From Ruminiclostridium sp. (GTDB lineage Bacteria > Bacillota > Clostridia > Oscillospirales > Ruminococcaceae): 64,000 bases of DNA. The stretch covers positions 1 through 64,000 of the forward strand of contig JAGAWN010000032.1 in assembly GCA_017941355.1 (NCBI GenBank). Reading direction: 5' to 3'. Shown one piece after another: positions 1 through 8,086 of this stretch. Every line of letters starts with the position of its first letter. Position 1 is the first letter of the stretch. The notes beneath the pieces are model-generated. The model saw only the letters and a program-made list of their open reading frames with translations. It searched no databases and was not told the DNA's origin. The translations under genes were made by a program, and so were the position numbers.

Positions 1-358
1 CTGCTCGGCAATTGGGTCAAGTGCGGCGGTAGGCTCGTCAAGCAGGAGTATCGGAGCATTTTTGTAAAGTGCTTTGGCAAGCGCCATTTTCTGCTTCTCT
101 TACTCCCGAAATATTTTCCGCTATGCTTACGGGCAGTTCGTTAATATCCTGAAATACCGCCGAAAACAGCGTGAAATATTCATCACAATTATAGGCAGGT
201 TTTCCGTTCAGCAGAATTTCTCCCTCTGTCGGGTCATACAGACCGCACATCAGCTTGATAAGCGTGGTCTTGCCTGCGCCGTTTAAGATGAAGCGTGATG
301 CTGCAAGGCTCGCTAAGAAGCCGAGAACGCCGAAGGACCAGACAAAGGGCAGGAGCAA
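1..358 (-). pseudogene. ABC transporter ATP-binding domain remnant
   Basis: This is a fragment of an ABC exporter nucleotide-binding domain. The minus strand reads a Walker A (NGAGKTTLIKL), the region up to a Q-loop-like VFQD and AENIS, then jumps to KQKMALAKALYKNAP and a Walker B LLLDEPTAALDP that runs off the window start. About 50-60 residues, including most of the helical subdomain and the LSGG signature, are missing at the junction near position 100, and the frame changes there. Upstream of Walker A the protein loses homology to a transporter: there is no membrane domain, only an unrelated hydrophobic start. It is closely similar in style to the two intact exporters at 8.1-11.7 kb, so it may be a decayed paralogue. 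I am confident that it is ABC-derived and broken; the original substrate is unknown. Confidence 0.8.
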
Positions 359-406
359 GAAGCAAGGAATTGAATAATCAACTTTGAACCCAATGGATTC
401 AAAGTG

Positions 407-439
407 AAAGCGGAGGTAACGATATAGTTCCTCCGCTTT
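407..439. terminator. Stem-loop terminator
   Basis: A perfect 10-bp inverted repeat AAAGCGGAGG / CCTCCGCTTT with a 13-nt loop is followed by TTGT. It lies just beyond the broken ABC fragment and could end transcription in either direction. Confidence 0.6.
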
Positions 440-539
440 TGTATCATATTTTTTAGGCTCTTATCCGGTATGTGTGGGTAATAAAATAAAGGTTTGTAGG
501 GATATGACCGCATTTATTCCACGGTCATCTTGACACGAT

Positions 540-840
540 GCCTCTCGTTCGATGCTGTAATGCGCGCATCGTGCGCGCTTTTGGCATCGAACTGAACGCT
601 TCGTGCGTTCGATTCAAGTGTGATAGTCGGGCAGCACCGGCAGGGTCTGTCGGTCATCCCCTCTGGCTCCTTCGTCGCCACCTCCCCGTTAACCGGGGAG
701 ACACCCCTAAAGGGCTGCTGCCGCAGTAGTCCCTTCAGGGGCTATCTGCCAGCTACACAGCCTATTAGAGGGCGGCACGATGCCGCCACAGTTGCCGCCA
801 AAAGTGGGCACGAAGCCCACAATTAAGCGGCAACGCAAAC
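540..840. repeat. REP-like intergenic repeat with stacked palindromes
   Basis: The stretch 361-996 has no credible gene. Inside it are a perfect palindrome CTCCCCGTTAACCGGGGAG (682-700) and a second hairpin with 11-bp arms (704-714 / 731-741, one mismatch), together with smaller repeats such as GCGCGCATCGTGCGCGC. The GC-rich stacked palindromes, and the motif of a cccc-rich palindrome next to TCGTCGCCACCTCC, resemble the multicopy REP-type repeats seen between genes in many gut Firmicutes. Short open frames cross it on both strands but lack ribosome binding sites or family resemblance. Its copy number in this genome cannot be judged from one window. Confidence 0.5.
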
Positions 841-996
841 TCAATGTCAAGATGCTTTCGCGGCATAAACGCTGTATTCTGCGATTTTTCGACCCACACT
901 TACCGGAGATGCCTCGTATTTTTTTGAGCATCAGAACTTTGGATCCGGTGGGTTCAGAGTTCTGTTTTTTACTACTGTGATCATTATGATTGTGTT

Positions 997-1320
997 TTAC
1001 TGATTATTCTTATACTCCTGCCCCCAAGTCTGCATAGCGTCAAGTATCGGGCGCATACTTTCCCCAAGCTCGCTGAGCGCATATTCCACCCTCGGCGGCA
1101 CTTCGGGGTAAACGGTGCGTGTGATGATGCCGTCGGATTCCATTGACCGCAGACTTTCGGTGAGCACTTTCTGACTGATACCGTCAAGTGACTTCATCAG
1201 CTCGTTGAACCGCCACGGGCGCACAAGCAGATTTCGCAGTATCAACAGTTTCCATTTGTTTCCGATAAGCTGTACCGTTGTTGCAACAGGACAATCGGGC
1301 AGTTCTTCTTTTTTTATCAT
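997..1320 (-). CDS. HxlR-family transcriptional regulator
   Basis: A 107-residue winged-helix regulator with the HxlR hallmark near the N-terminus: CPVATTVQLIGNKWKLLILR, including the conserved cysteine at about residue 10. The family usually senses electrophiles or redox state through this cysteine and controls a divergently transcribed oxidoreductase. Here the divergent unit contains an MDR-type oxidoreductase (1807-2751), which fits. The start ATG at 1318-1320 is preceded by CGGAGGATAAGCGCC. The full family length is present and nothing is broken. Regulation of the neighbour is inferred from orientation and family habit. Confidence 0.92.
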   Translation of the reverse strand: MIKKEELPDCPVATTVQLIGNKWKLLILRNLLVRPWRFNELMKSLDGISQKVLTESLRSMESDGIITRTVYPEVPPRVEYALSELGESMRPILDAMQTWGQEYKNNQ

Positions 1321-1371
1321 GGCGCTTATCCTCCGATAGTTTCAATTTGAGTGTAACATTCATTTTTGAAT

Positions 1372-1400
1372 ATTATAGCATATTTCAAAAATTATTTCAA
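1372..1400 (-). promoter_or_regulatory. Promoter of hxlR-family gene
   Basis: On the minus strand TTGAAA (1395-1400) and TATAAT (1372-1377) are separated by 17 nt, a near-consensus sigma-A promoter about 50 nt upstream of the regulator's start codon. Confidence 0.7.
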
Positions 1401-1463
1401 GAGTTTTCTGCGCTGTTATCCAATGGTAACCTTTTTGTAACTATCCCACAAAAAAGTGCGTAC

Positions 1464-1492
1464 TTCACAAGCCCTGAAAAGTATGATATAGT
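1464..1492 (+). promoter_or_regulatory. Divergent promoter facing the oxidoreductase
   Basis: TTCACA (1464-1469) and TATAGT (1487-1492) with a 17-nt spacer point toward the SPASM remnant and the MDR oxidoreductase. The preceding GTGCGTACTTCACA segment resembles operators found upstream of oxidoreductase genes controlled by HxlR proteins, so this is probably the HxlR target. The operator assignment is from memory of the family and is moderate. Confidence 0.5.
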
Positions 1493-1499
1493 AATATCA

Positions 1500-1805
1500 G
1501 CGGGAACGGAAAGTACCCGAAGTAATTTCAAGGAGGCTTGCGCAATAGGTCACATGACCATACTCCCCACGGGAGATGTATATGCCTGCCGGAGAATGGA
1601 GAGCGGGATAGGAAATGTGTTCGATACGCCGATGTATGAGTTGTTTGTCGGCGCAGAACTGGAAGAATACAGACAGTTTGATAAGTTTGAAAAGTGCAGT
1701 AAATGCGAACTTCGTGGGTATTGCCGCGGCTGTCCTGCCGTAACATTCGGTTACACCGGCAATATGTACGCGCCCGATCCGCAGTGCTGGAAGGAGGTAA
1801 GCTGA
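1500..1805 (+). pseudogene. SPASM-domain C-terminal remnant of a radical SAM maturase
   Basis: The plus strand encodes the C-terminal SPASM (auxiliary Fe-S) part of a radical SAM enzyme: EACAIGHMTILPTGDVYACRRM, then CSKCELRGYCRGCPA and a final DPQCW. The seven-cysteine spacing is typical of anSME or RiPP maturases. The radical SAM core with its CxxxCxxC motif, normally about 200 residues upstream, is absent; its place is taken by the hxlR promoter region. No start codon has a well-placed ribosome binding site: AAGGAGG at 1530 lies about 18 nt before the first in-frame ATG. It is best read as a truncated relic sitting between a promoter and the oxidoreductase gene. An independently translated mini-SPASM protein cannot be excluded. 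Confidence 0.75.
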
Positions 1806-1806
1806 T

Positions 1807-2751
1807 ATGAAAGCAGTTTCAATAGATAAGATAACACCCGCCGGAAATGTTGCGATCACGGAGATACCCGTCCCCGAAGTCAGACCCGGCTGGGTGCTTG
1901 TGAAAGTCAAGGCTTTCGGCATGAACCACTCCGAGCAGATACTTCGTCTTTCGGAGATAGAAGCCGATCACATCAGTAAGCCCATTGTACCGGGTATCGA
2001 ATGCGTGGGTGAGATAGCTGACCCATCAGACAGCGGAATGCAAGAGGGACAGAAAGTTATCGCGCTTATGGGCGGCATGGGGCGCAGCTTCAACGGCAGC
2101 TATGCGGAATACGCATTATTGCCCGCACATCATGTGTTCGCGATAGAAAGTGATCTGCCGTGGGATCGCCTTGCTGCTGTTCCCGAAACCTATTTCACGG
2201 CGTGGGGCTCGCTGTTTGAGTGTCTGCAATTAAAGCCGACGGACACGCTGCTGATACGCGGCGCGACCTGCGCTCTCGGATATGCAGCGATACAGATCGC
2301 AAAGGCTTTTGGGTGCAAGGTCACAGCAACAACGCACCGGGAAAGCAAGCTCCCGCTTCTTGCGGACTCAGATGAAGCTGTCCTCGATGACGGTCAGCTT
2401 GCGGGCAAGGCAAATGTAACAAAGGCTTTGGAGCTTGTGGGAGCAAAGACTGTCCGCGACACGCTGCGGTGCATGGTTAAAGGCGGTATCGTCTGCCACA
2501 CGGGACTTCTCGGCGGTGTCTATACCCTTGACGGCTTCGACCCGATCAAGGAGATCCCGAACGGAGTATATCTCACAGGATTTTTCAGCAATTACCCGAC
2601 ACAACAGGCGGTAGATGAGATATTCACATTCCTGAGTGAGCATAAATTGCAGCCTGTTTACGGGGAGTGTTTTGACTTTGAGCATATCCGCGAGGCTTGC
2701 ATTGCACTTGACGGCGGCAAGGTAAACGGCAAAATAACAGTTAAGATATGA
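1807..2751 (+). CDS. MDR-family zinc-independent quinone oxidoreductase-like protein
   Basis: A 314-residue medium-chain dehydrogenase/reductase. It has an N-terminal GroES-like domain (to about residue 115), then a Rossmann fold with LLIRGATCALGYAAIQIAKAFGC as the NADPH-binding segment and the C-terminal domain-closing stretch ending in KITV. The zinc-binding cysteines of alcohol dehydrogenases are not evident, which matches the quinone oxidoreductase branch acting on quinones or reactive enals. The ATG at 1807 follows AAGGAGGTAAGCTGAT, a strong site that overlaps the end of the SPASM remnant. The sirtuin gene starts about 10 nt after its stop, so they are likely cotranscribed. The divergent HxlR regulator probably controls it. 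The exact substrate is unknown. Confidence 0.88.
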   Translation: MKAVSIDKITPAGNVAITEIPVPEVRPGWVLVKVKAFGMNHSEQILRLSEIEADHISKPIVPGIECVGEIADPSDSGMQEGQKVIALMGGMGRSFNGSYAEYALLPAHHVFAIESDLPWDRLAAVPETYFTAWGSLFECLQLKPTDTLLIRGATCALGYAAIQIAKAFGCKVTATTHRESKLPLLADSDEAVLDDGQLAGKANVTKALELVGAKTVRDTLRCMVKGGIVCHTGLLGGVYTLDGFDPIKEIPNGVYLTGFFSNYPTQQAVDEIFTFLSEHKLQPVYGECFDFEHIREACIALDGGKVNGKITVKI

Positions 2752-2761
2752 GGTGAGCGCA

Positions 2762-3634
2762 ATGCTTGCAAAATGGAAAACAACAGATGTAAAAACCGAC
2801 TATACAGTTGAAATAAACCGGCTGAAAGACGAGATACAGAATGCCGATGCTGTAGTAATCGGCGCGGGAGCAGGGCTTTCCACGGCTGCCGGATTTACCT
2901 ATTCGGGCGAACGGTTTCGCAGATACTTTTCTGATTTCGAGGATAAATTCGGTTTCCACGATATGTATTCCGGCGGTTTCTATCCTTTCCCGACACCGGA
3001 GGAGCAGTGGGCGTACTGGTCGCGGTTTATTTACTGCAACCGCTATATGAATGTTGACAACGGCACTTACAAGGCACTTTACGAACTTATGAAGGACAAG
3101 GACTATTTCGTTATCACCACGAATGTCGATCACCAGTTCCAGAAGGCTGGATTTGACAAGAGCCGTCTGTTCTACACGCAGGGCGATTATGGCTTGTTCC
3201 AATGCAGTGAACCGTGTCACGCTCAGACCTACGACAACGAGGAAATTATCAAGGACATGATCGAGTTTCAGCAGGATATGAAAATACCTACCGAGCTGAT
3301 ACCGCGCTGCCCGAAATGCGGCAAGCCTATGTCAATGAACCTGCGCTCAGACGACACATTTGTCGAGGACGAGGGGTGGCACGATGCAGCTTTACGGTAT
3401 GAAACATTTCTCGGCAAGCACGATGGGCAGCATATCCTGTTTCTCGAACTCGGCGTTGGAATGAATACTCCCGGCATAATAAAATTCCCGTTCTGGAAAA
3501 TGACAGCGAAGAACGAAAATGCCGTATATGCCTGCCTGAATTTCGGTGAAGCGTATGCACCGGACGAGATAGCGGAGCAAAGTATTCTTATCAATGGTGA
3601 TATTCATAGTGTTTTGGAAAACATACAGATTTAA
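2762..3634 (+). CDS. Class M sirtuin (SirTM-like) ADP-ribosyltransferase
   Basis: A 290-residue Sir2-fold protein with GAGAGLSTAAGF for NAD binding, TTNVDHQF in place of the usual QN(V/I)D motif, and zinc-binding cysteines CSEPC and CPKC. At the position of the catalytic histidine (normally a HG motif) it has a glutamine: TQGDYGLFQC. This swap marks the class M sirtuins, which are known to mono-ADP-ribosylate a lipoylated GcvH-like carrier in oxidative-stress operons, rather than deacetylating proteins. Known SirTM operons also encode a macrodomain hydrolase, a GcvH-L and a lipoate ligase; none is nearby, only an oxidoreductase. The ATG at 2762 is chosen over an in-frame GTG at 2753 because AGGTGAG sits just upstream. 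The reaction is inferred from motifs. Confidence 0.82.
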   Translation: MLAKWKTTDVKTDYTVEINRLKDEIQNADAVVIGAGAGLSTAAGFTYSGERFRRYFSDFEDKFGFHDMYSGGFYPFPTPEEQWAYWSRFIYCNRYMNVDNGTYKALYELMKDKDYFVITTNVDHQFQKAGFDKSRLFYTQGDYGLFQCSEPCHAQTYDNEEIIKDMIEFQQDMKIPTELIPRCPKCGKPMSMNLRSDDTFVEDEGWHDAALRYETFLGKHDGQHILFLELGVGMNTPGIIKFPFWKMTAKNENAVYACLNFGEAYAPDEIAEQSILINGDIHSVLENIQI

Positions 3635-3679
3635 GGCTATTGTACTGTCAATGTGCAATAACCTCGGTTTGCCAAAAAT

Positions 3680-3703
3680 GCCACCCGTAAGGGCGGCTTT
3701 TTT
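3680..3703 (+). terminator. Rho-independent terminator after the sirtuin gene
   Basis: GCCACCC (3680-3686), loop gtaa and GGGCGGC (3691-3697) are followed by a run of six T residues. The rest of 3635-3921 holds no convincing gene. Confidence 0.8.
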
Positions 3704-3921
3704 GTTGTAGATATGGTATAATAAAATGGGCGATAAATGTGCCGGAAAAGAAGAATGAAGAAAGCAACCGAACAGAATTGATCTGTATGGAAGAAATGGT
3801 GCCGAAAGATCATTTATTGCGAAAAAAGCGTATATCACTATGTTTTCAGCTTTGCTGATCGGCTGTCGGAAATATGTTCGTGATGATACAGAAAATAGGC
3901 TGAAAGAATATAAAATGATAC

Positions 3922-3977
3922 TTGACAAATGAAGAAAAAAGGTGTATAATCGTAATAATTAAACACGTTTAATTATT
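3922..3977 (+). promoter_or_regulatory. tetR operon promoter and palindromic operator
   Basis: A consensus promoter TTGACA (3922-3927), 17-nt spacer, TATAAT (3945-3950) is followed at once by a perfect inverted repeat: AATAATTAAAC (3954-3964), centre AC, GTTTAATTATT (3967-3977). The operator covers the transcription start region, so the TetR protein encoded 10 nt downstream is expected to repress its own operon. GGAGGA upstream of the ATG is the ribosome binding site. Confidence 0.85.
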
Positions 3978-3986
3978 GGAGGACGT

Positions 3987-4562
3987 ATGATGCGTGACCT
4001 TGACAAAACCAGAGCCGCACTTATTCATGCGGCAGAAAAGCTTATGAGCGAATGTGACGATCCGGACGAGGTGACCGCCCGCGCCATAACCAAAGAAGCC
4101 GGTGTTAATCTTGCGATGATAAACTATTGCTTCGGATCGCGGGAAGAATTGCTTTATGAGGTCTTTACGAAACTTCAGCAAAACGCAGCGGTATTTGATC
4201 CGGATATCGGCAGGATAATAAGCGGAGATCTTTCGCCGAAGGAAAAGCTTGCGGAAGCGCACTTTCGGACAATGAAGCTTATGCTCGCAAATTACAAGTA
4301 CTGCAAGGCGCTTACAAAGTATATACTCATCACACGAAAGATCGGTGATAAGCGCATGAGCGTTCAGTTCATACAGCAGCATTACGGCGGTCGTAAAACC
4401 GAGGGAGAATGTCGGCTCATAGCCTTTGAACTATCGGGAATGCACGAACTGGCAGTGCTCCGTCATGAGGAGATAAAGGAGTTATGCGGTATAGACCTCA
4501 CGAATGAAGATGTTCTGAGAAAATTCGTTTACGGCAATGTTGAAAGAATGTTGGGTGACTGA
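3987..4562 (+). CDS. TetR-family repressor
   Basis: 191 residues. The N-terminal helix-turn-helix has the usual TetR layout (RAALIHAAEKL ... VTARAITKEAGVNLAMINYCFGSREELLYEVF) and is followed by an all-helical ligand domain of normal length. The gene is first in an operon with a PEP-synthase-like phosphotransferase and a PAP2 phosphatase; the next ATG starts 2 nt after its stop. Two ATGs in tandem (3987 and 3990) are possible starts after TTGGAGGACGT. The palindrome at 3954-3977 is the likely operator. The ligand is unknown, but the phosphotransferase downstream suggests a small toxic compound or antibiotic. Confidence 0.9.
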   Translation: MMRDLDKTRAALIHAAEKLMSECDDPDEVTARAITKEAGVNLAMINYCFGSREELLYEVFTKLQQNAAVFDPDIGRIISGDLSPKEKLAEAHFRTMKLMLANYKYCKALTKYILITRKIGDKRMSVQFIQQHYGGRKTEGECRLIAFELSGMHELAVLRHEEIKELCGIDLTNEDVLRKFVYGNVERMLGD

Positions 4563-4563
4563 T

Positions 4564-6876
4564 ATGTATATTTTTGATCTCAGTTCGGCGGCAGTAACAG
4601 GATATGACGTAGGCGGAAAGGCTGAAAGCCTCGGGAAAATGCTTCGCAGGGGGCTTCCCGTTCCGCAGGGATATGTAATAGCGGCGCAGGCGTTCGAGGG
4701 CGGCAGACTGAAATCAGATGCCGGCGAGGAACTGTCACGGCTTGTTAAGAAGCTTTCTGCGGATCCTCATACATACGCGGTAAGATCGTCGGCGGTCGGT
4801 GAGGACGGAGCGGAGGATTCCTTCGCGGGTGCTTACGAGACAGTTCTCGATGTAAAGCCTGTCGATATAGAAAAAGCAGTGCTTACCGTTGCCGCGTCAG
4901 CGGAAAACGAGCGGGTAGCCGTATATGCAAACGAGCGAGGGACACAGGCAGGCGGCACGGCTGTGGTGATACAGCGATACGTCACGCCGGAATATGCCGG
5001 CGTGCTGTTTACCGCCGACCCGATAAGCGGCAGCCGTGGGAAAATGACGGGCAGTTTTGTCAGAGGAGCCGGAGAAAAGCTGGTATCCGGCGAGGGCATG
5101 GACGGAGAATTTGTGATAGATACAGTAAAGTATTCTTACAGCGGCAGCGAGGAAATGGCACCATACGCGAAAAAGCTCTTTAAATATGCAAAGAAGACAG
5201 CCGCCGACGGAGTTCCGAAGGATATAGAATGGGCGGTTTCATGCAGGCGTGTGTACATAGTCCAGTCAAGACCCATAACAACGCTGTTCCGGAATAATTA
5301 CGACGATTTTGATATCAATGATTCCCTGTGCGGAGAGCTTCTGCTTTCAAAGACAAATGTGGGAGAGATATTCCTGCGGCCGGTGTCGCCCGTTACATTC
5401 GGAATGGTCGATATGATCGGATCGACAATAGGTATTCCGCTCATAGCAAATGTGTGCGGTCAGCTCTATCTGAATATAAGCGGGATATGCTCGATGATAA
5501 TGTCCGTCGGCGTGAAAAAGGAAAAGGCGTTCGGTATTATCAGGGAGCTTGCGGGCGGCATACCGGATACAGAGATACCGGTTTATCCGTATGACAGAAG
5601 AAAACTGCGGAAAGCCGCGGGAAATATAATAAAAGGCTCTTTCGGAAAAAAGCCTGCAAAATACAAACCTCAAAAACTCAAAGGGCATTTCACAGAAGCA
5701 AGCCTTGAGCTGATAGATATGATCCGGGCGGTGGAGAGCAGGGAAGAGCTGCTGAATATCTGGAGCAGTGAATGCGAGCCGTTTATGAGCGGAGCGCTGT
5801 CCGCGATAATGACAGGGCTTGATGTGAAGTCTCTGTTCAAAACAAGAGAGAAACTCGAAAAGATATGCGGGACAGAGCTTGCAGACAGGCTCATGTCCGA
5901 CTGCTCGGACAGCGAAAATATTGAGAGCTTAGGTCCTCTGCTCTGTATTGCCGATGTTATTTCGGGAAAGATGACCCGTGAGGAATATACGGTAAAATAC
6001 GGTCACCGTGACGCTGACGAAATGGAACTGTCAATTCCTTTCCCGTATGAAAATGAACAGTTCCCCGATAATGTCATTGAGGATTATAAGAAGTCGGGGA
6101 TTGATGCCTACGCGATGAAAGCGGCTCAGGAAAAGCGCCGTGAAGAAGCAGTGAACGAGTTCAGGAAAAAATACCCGTCATACAGCGGAAAGCTTGACCG
6201 TATGCTGAAAAAGTATGCCGCCGCTGTTGCCGGCAGAGAGATCATCAGGAGCGATGCACTCAGGCTGTTCTGCATCATACGAGAATTTCTTCTCCGCGCG
6301 GGGGCTCTAACCGGGCTTGGCAACGATATATTCATGCTGTATATCGACGAGGTGAAAACTCTGCTTGCAGGGGACGAAAGCTGTACCGAAAAAATACCTG
6401 CAAGGCGCGGAATTTATGAAAAGCAAATGAAGATGCCGAATTTTCCGAGTATGATATGCGGGAGATTTACCCTTGACGAATGGAAAGCCTCAGGCAGCCC
6501 CGGCGGTTATTACCGCTTCGGTGAGATTGCGGCGCAGTCAGACGGCAGTGTGATAAACGGAGTCGCGGGTTCGGCAGGGCAGTGTGAGGGGACTGCAAGG
6601 GTGCTGAAAAATATTGACGACGCGGACACTATCGAACAGGGCGATATTCTTGTGGTGCCTGCGGCAAATATAGGCTGGGTCAGAGTATTTCCGAAAATTT
6701 CCGCGCTCGTTACCGATGTCGGCGCACCGCTTTCACATGCCGTGATAGTCGCAAGAGAACTCGGCATACCGGCAGTGGTGAGCTGCCAGAGCGCATCTTT
6801 TCAGATACACACCGGCGAGAGAATACGGGTGGACGGAACACTCGGCAAGGTGTTTCTCACGGGAAATGAGGACTGA
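4564..6876 (+). CDS. PEP synthase-like / rifampin-phosphotransferase-like enzyme
   Basis: A 770-residue protein with the three-part layout of rifampin phosphotransferase and PEP synthase relatives. The N-terminal ATP-grasp nucleotide-binding half contains GGKAESLGKMLRRGLPVPQGYV, YAVRSSAVGEDGAEDSFAGA and later DIEWAVSCRRVYIVQSRPI. A long helical middle region (about 250-650) follows. The C-terminal swivelling phosphohistidine domain carries the catalytic histidine in DVGAPLSHAVIVARELGIPAVV. There is no C-terminal PEP/pyruvate-binding TIM barrel, so it is not pyruvate phosphate dikinase or true PEP synthase. Such enzymes use ATP to phosphorylate a small molecule. ATG 4564 is preferred over an upstream in-frame start inside tetR because it begins the conserved N-terminus. 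The substrate is unknown; antibiotic inactivation is one possibility. Confidence 0.83.
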   Translation: MYIFDLSSAAVTGYDVGGKAESLGKMLRRGLPVPQGYVIAAQAFEGGRLKSDAGEELSRLVKKLSADPHTYAVRSSAVGEDGAEDSFAGAYETVLDVKPVDIEKAVLTVAASAENERVAVYANERGTQAGGTAVVIQRYVTPEYAGVLFTADPISGSRGKMTGSFVRGAGEKLVSGEGMDGEFVIDTVKYSYSGSEEMAPYAKKLFKYAKKTAADGVPKDIEWAVSCRRVYIVQSRPITTLFRNNYDDFDINDSLCGELLLSKTNVGEIFLRPVSPVTFGMVDMIGSTIGIPLIANVCGQLYLNISGICSMIMSVGVKKEKAFGIIRELAGGIPDTEIPVYPYDRRKLRKAAGNIIKGSFGKKPAKYKPQKLKGHFTEASLELIDMIRAVESREELLNIWSSECEPFMSGALSAIMTGLDVKSLFKTREKLEKICGTELADRLMSDCSDSENIESLGPLLCIADVISGKMTREEYTVKYGHRDADEMELSIPFPYENEQFPDNVIEDYKKSGIDAYAMKAAQEKRREEAVNEFRKKYPSYSGKLDRMLKKYAAAVAGREIIRSDALRLFCIIREFLLRAGALTGLGNDIFMLYIDEVKTLLAGDESCTEKIPARRGIYEKQMKMPNFPSMICGRFTLDEWKASGSPGGYYRFGEIAAQSDGSVINGVAGSAGQCEGTARVLKNIDDADTIEQGDILVVPAANIGWVRVFPKISALVTDVGAPLSHAVIVARELGIPAVVSCQSASFQIHTGERIRVDGTLGKVFLTGNED

Positions 6877-6878
6877 CT

Positions 6879-7790
6879 ATGGAACAGGATAAAAAGAGCG
6901 GAAAAATAATGCTGTCGGCTGAGATAGTGCTTGCTGTACTGTGCGCTGCGGGAATAGCCGCAGGCACGGTAAGTGACATTGATATAGCACGTGCTGTACA
7001 TTCCCCGGACAGTGTTTTCTGGCGCATCATAACAATAGCGGGAATGTATCCGTATATGGCGGTGTGGGTGCTGTACATGGGTGTTATATGCCGTCAGGTG
7101 CGAAGCTCGGATATTTCAAAGGGCAGGAAGACAGTGTGGACTGTTGTGTGCTTTTATCTCGGGCTTTCCACAAGCGTTATATGCTCATGGGCAATGTTCG
7201 CGTCAGACACTATCGGCGGAGTATTTCCGGCAACAATAAATAATCCTGCGGCGATTGCCGCAGGAGCGGTTTTCGGTGTTTACCCGCTGTTCTTTCTGGG
7301 TTTGTTCACCTCAAAAAAGGGATACGATAAAATACTGCTGAAGCGTCTGATCGCGCTGTGCGCTGTAATGTTGGCGGCACTGTGTGTAATGTCGGCGATC
7401 AAGATAGGTTTCAGCCGTCCGCGCTACCGGCTTCTGATACAGGAGATACCGGGATTGGAGTTTCAGCCGTGGTATATACCATTTGCAGGTGCCGACGAAT
7501 TTATAAACGGAATGGGCATAGACTGGAACGATTTCCGTTCCTTCCCAAGCGGTCATGCCTTACAGAGCATGGGTCTTATCTTCGCGCTGCCCTCTCTGGC
7601 AGAGGTTTACAGCTGTATTAACGGGAGAAAAACTGTGCTGTTCGGTGCTGCGGCAGTATTCGCTGTACTTGTCTGCGCTTCGAGAATGGTAATGGGAGCG
7701 CATTTTCTCAGCGATGTTTCAATGGGCTCGCTGCTTGCTGTGATGTTCGGGTTTATATGGTTACGATCGTCAGAAATGAGGTCTTTATAA
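6879..7790 (+). CDS. PAP2-family membrane phosphatase
   Basis: 303 residues with about six hydrophobic segments and the three phosphatidic-acid-phosphatase type 2 motifs: KIGFSRPRYR, SFPSGHA and SRMVMGAHFLSD, with the catalytic histidines in the second and third. Members dephosphorylate lipid phosphates or undecaprenyl pyrophosphate at the outer face of the membrane. The start is 2 nt after the phosphotransferase stop, so the two are translated from one message under the TetR operator. The pairing could mean that a lipid-linked or phosphorylated compound is handled by both enzymes; this is inference. Confidence 0.88.
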   Translation: MEQDKKSGKIMLSAEIVLAVLCAAGIAAGTVSDIDIARAVHSPDSVFWRIITIAGMYPYMAVWVLYMGVICRQVRSSDISKGRKTVWTVVCFYLGLSTSVICSWAMFASDTIGGVFPATINNPAAIAAGAVFGVYPLFFLGLFTSKKGYDKILLKRLIALCAVMLAALCVMSAIKIGFSRPRYRLLIQEIPGLEFQPWYIPFAGADEFINGMGIDWNDFRSFPSGHALQSMGLIFALPSLAEVYSCINGRKTVLFGAAAVFAVLVCASRMVMGAHFLSDVSMGSLLAVMFGFIWLRSSEMRSL

Positions 7791-7816
7791 ACAAAATGAA
7801 CAATACACCGTCATAA

Positions 7817-7900
7817 GGGAACCTCTAAAAAACCATTTGAGAGGAAAAGAACTGCTTCGTCAAGTCTCCTCGCCTTGCGTCAGCCAGTCAAGGAAAATTT
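7817..7900. repeat. Partial MITE-like element, left end only
   Basis: GGGAACCTCTAAAAAACC followed by ATTTGAGAGGAAAAGAACTGC matches the right terminus, read in reverse, of the complete 158-bp element at 38455-38612. The match continues as CTGC(ttc)GTCAAGtCTCCTcgCC and TGCGTCAGCC before fading around 7895. No matching right end is visible before the ABC gene, so this copy is truncated or diverged. The remaining intergenic space 7900-8086 shows nothing further that I can name. Confidence 0.6.
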
Positions 7901-8086
7901 GGTCAGGATGACGGAATAATATGCAAGCAAGAGCATGATGCTCTTATGATCGCTGCGTACGCCTGTTTGTGCGGTATTGCCTTAACAGCCTTTGCGTCAT
8001 CAGGCATACCGCTGCGGAGAAATCATTCTCTTACGCCTTTGAGTTTTATTATCCTGCTTTTGTACATCATGCAGGCATCTCCCTTG

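Noticed and set aside
1278..1805. A 175-residue plus-strand open frame through the hxlR gene
   Set aside because: Its first half overlaps the hxlR coding region and promoter antisense; only the SPASM part from about 1500 resembles a protein. I list that part as a remnant.
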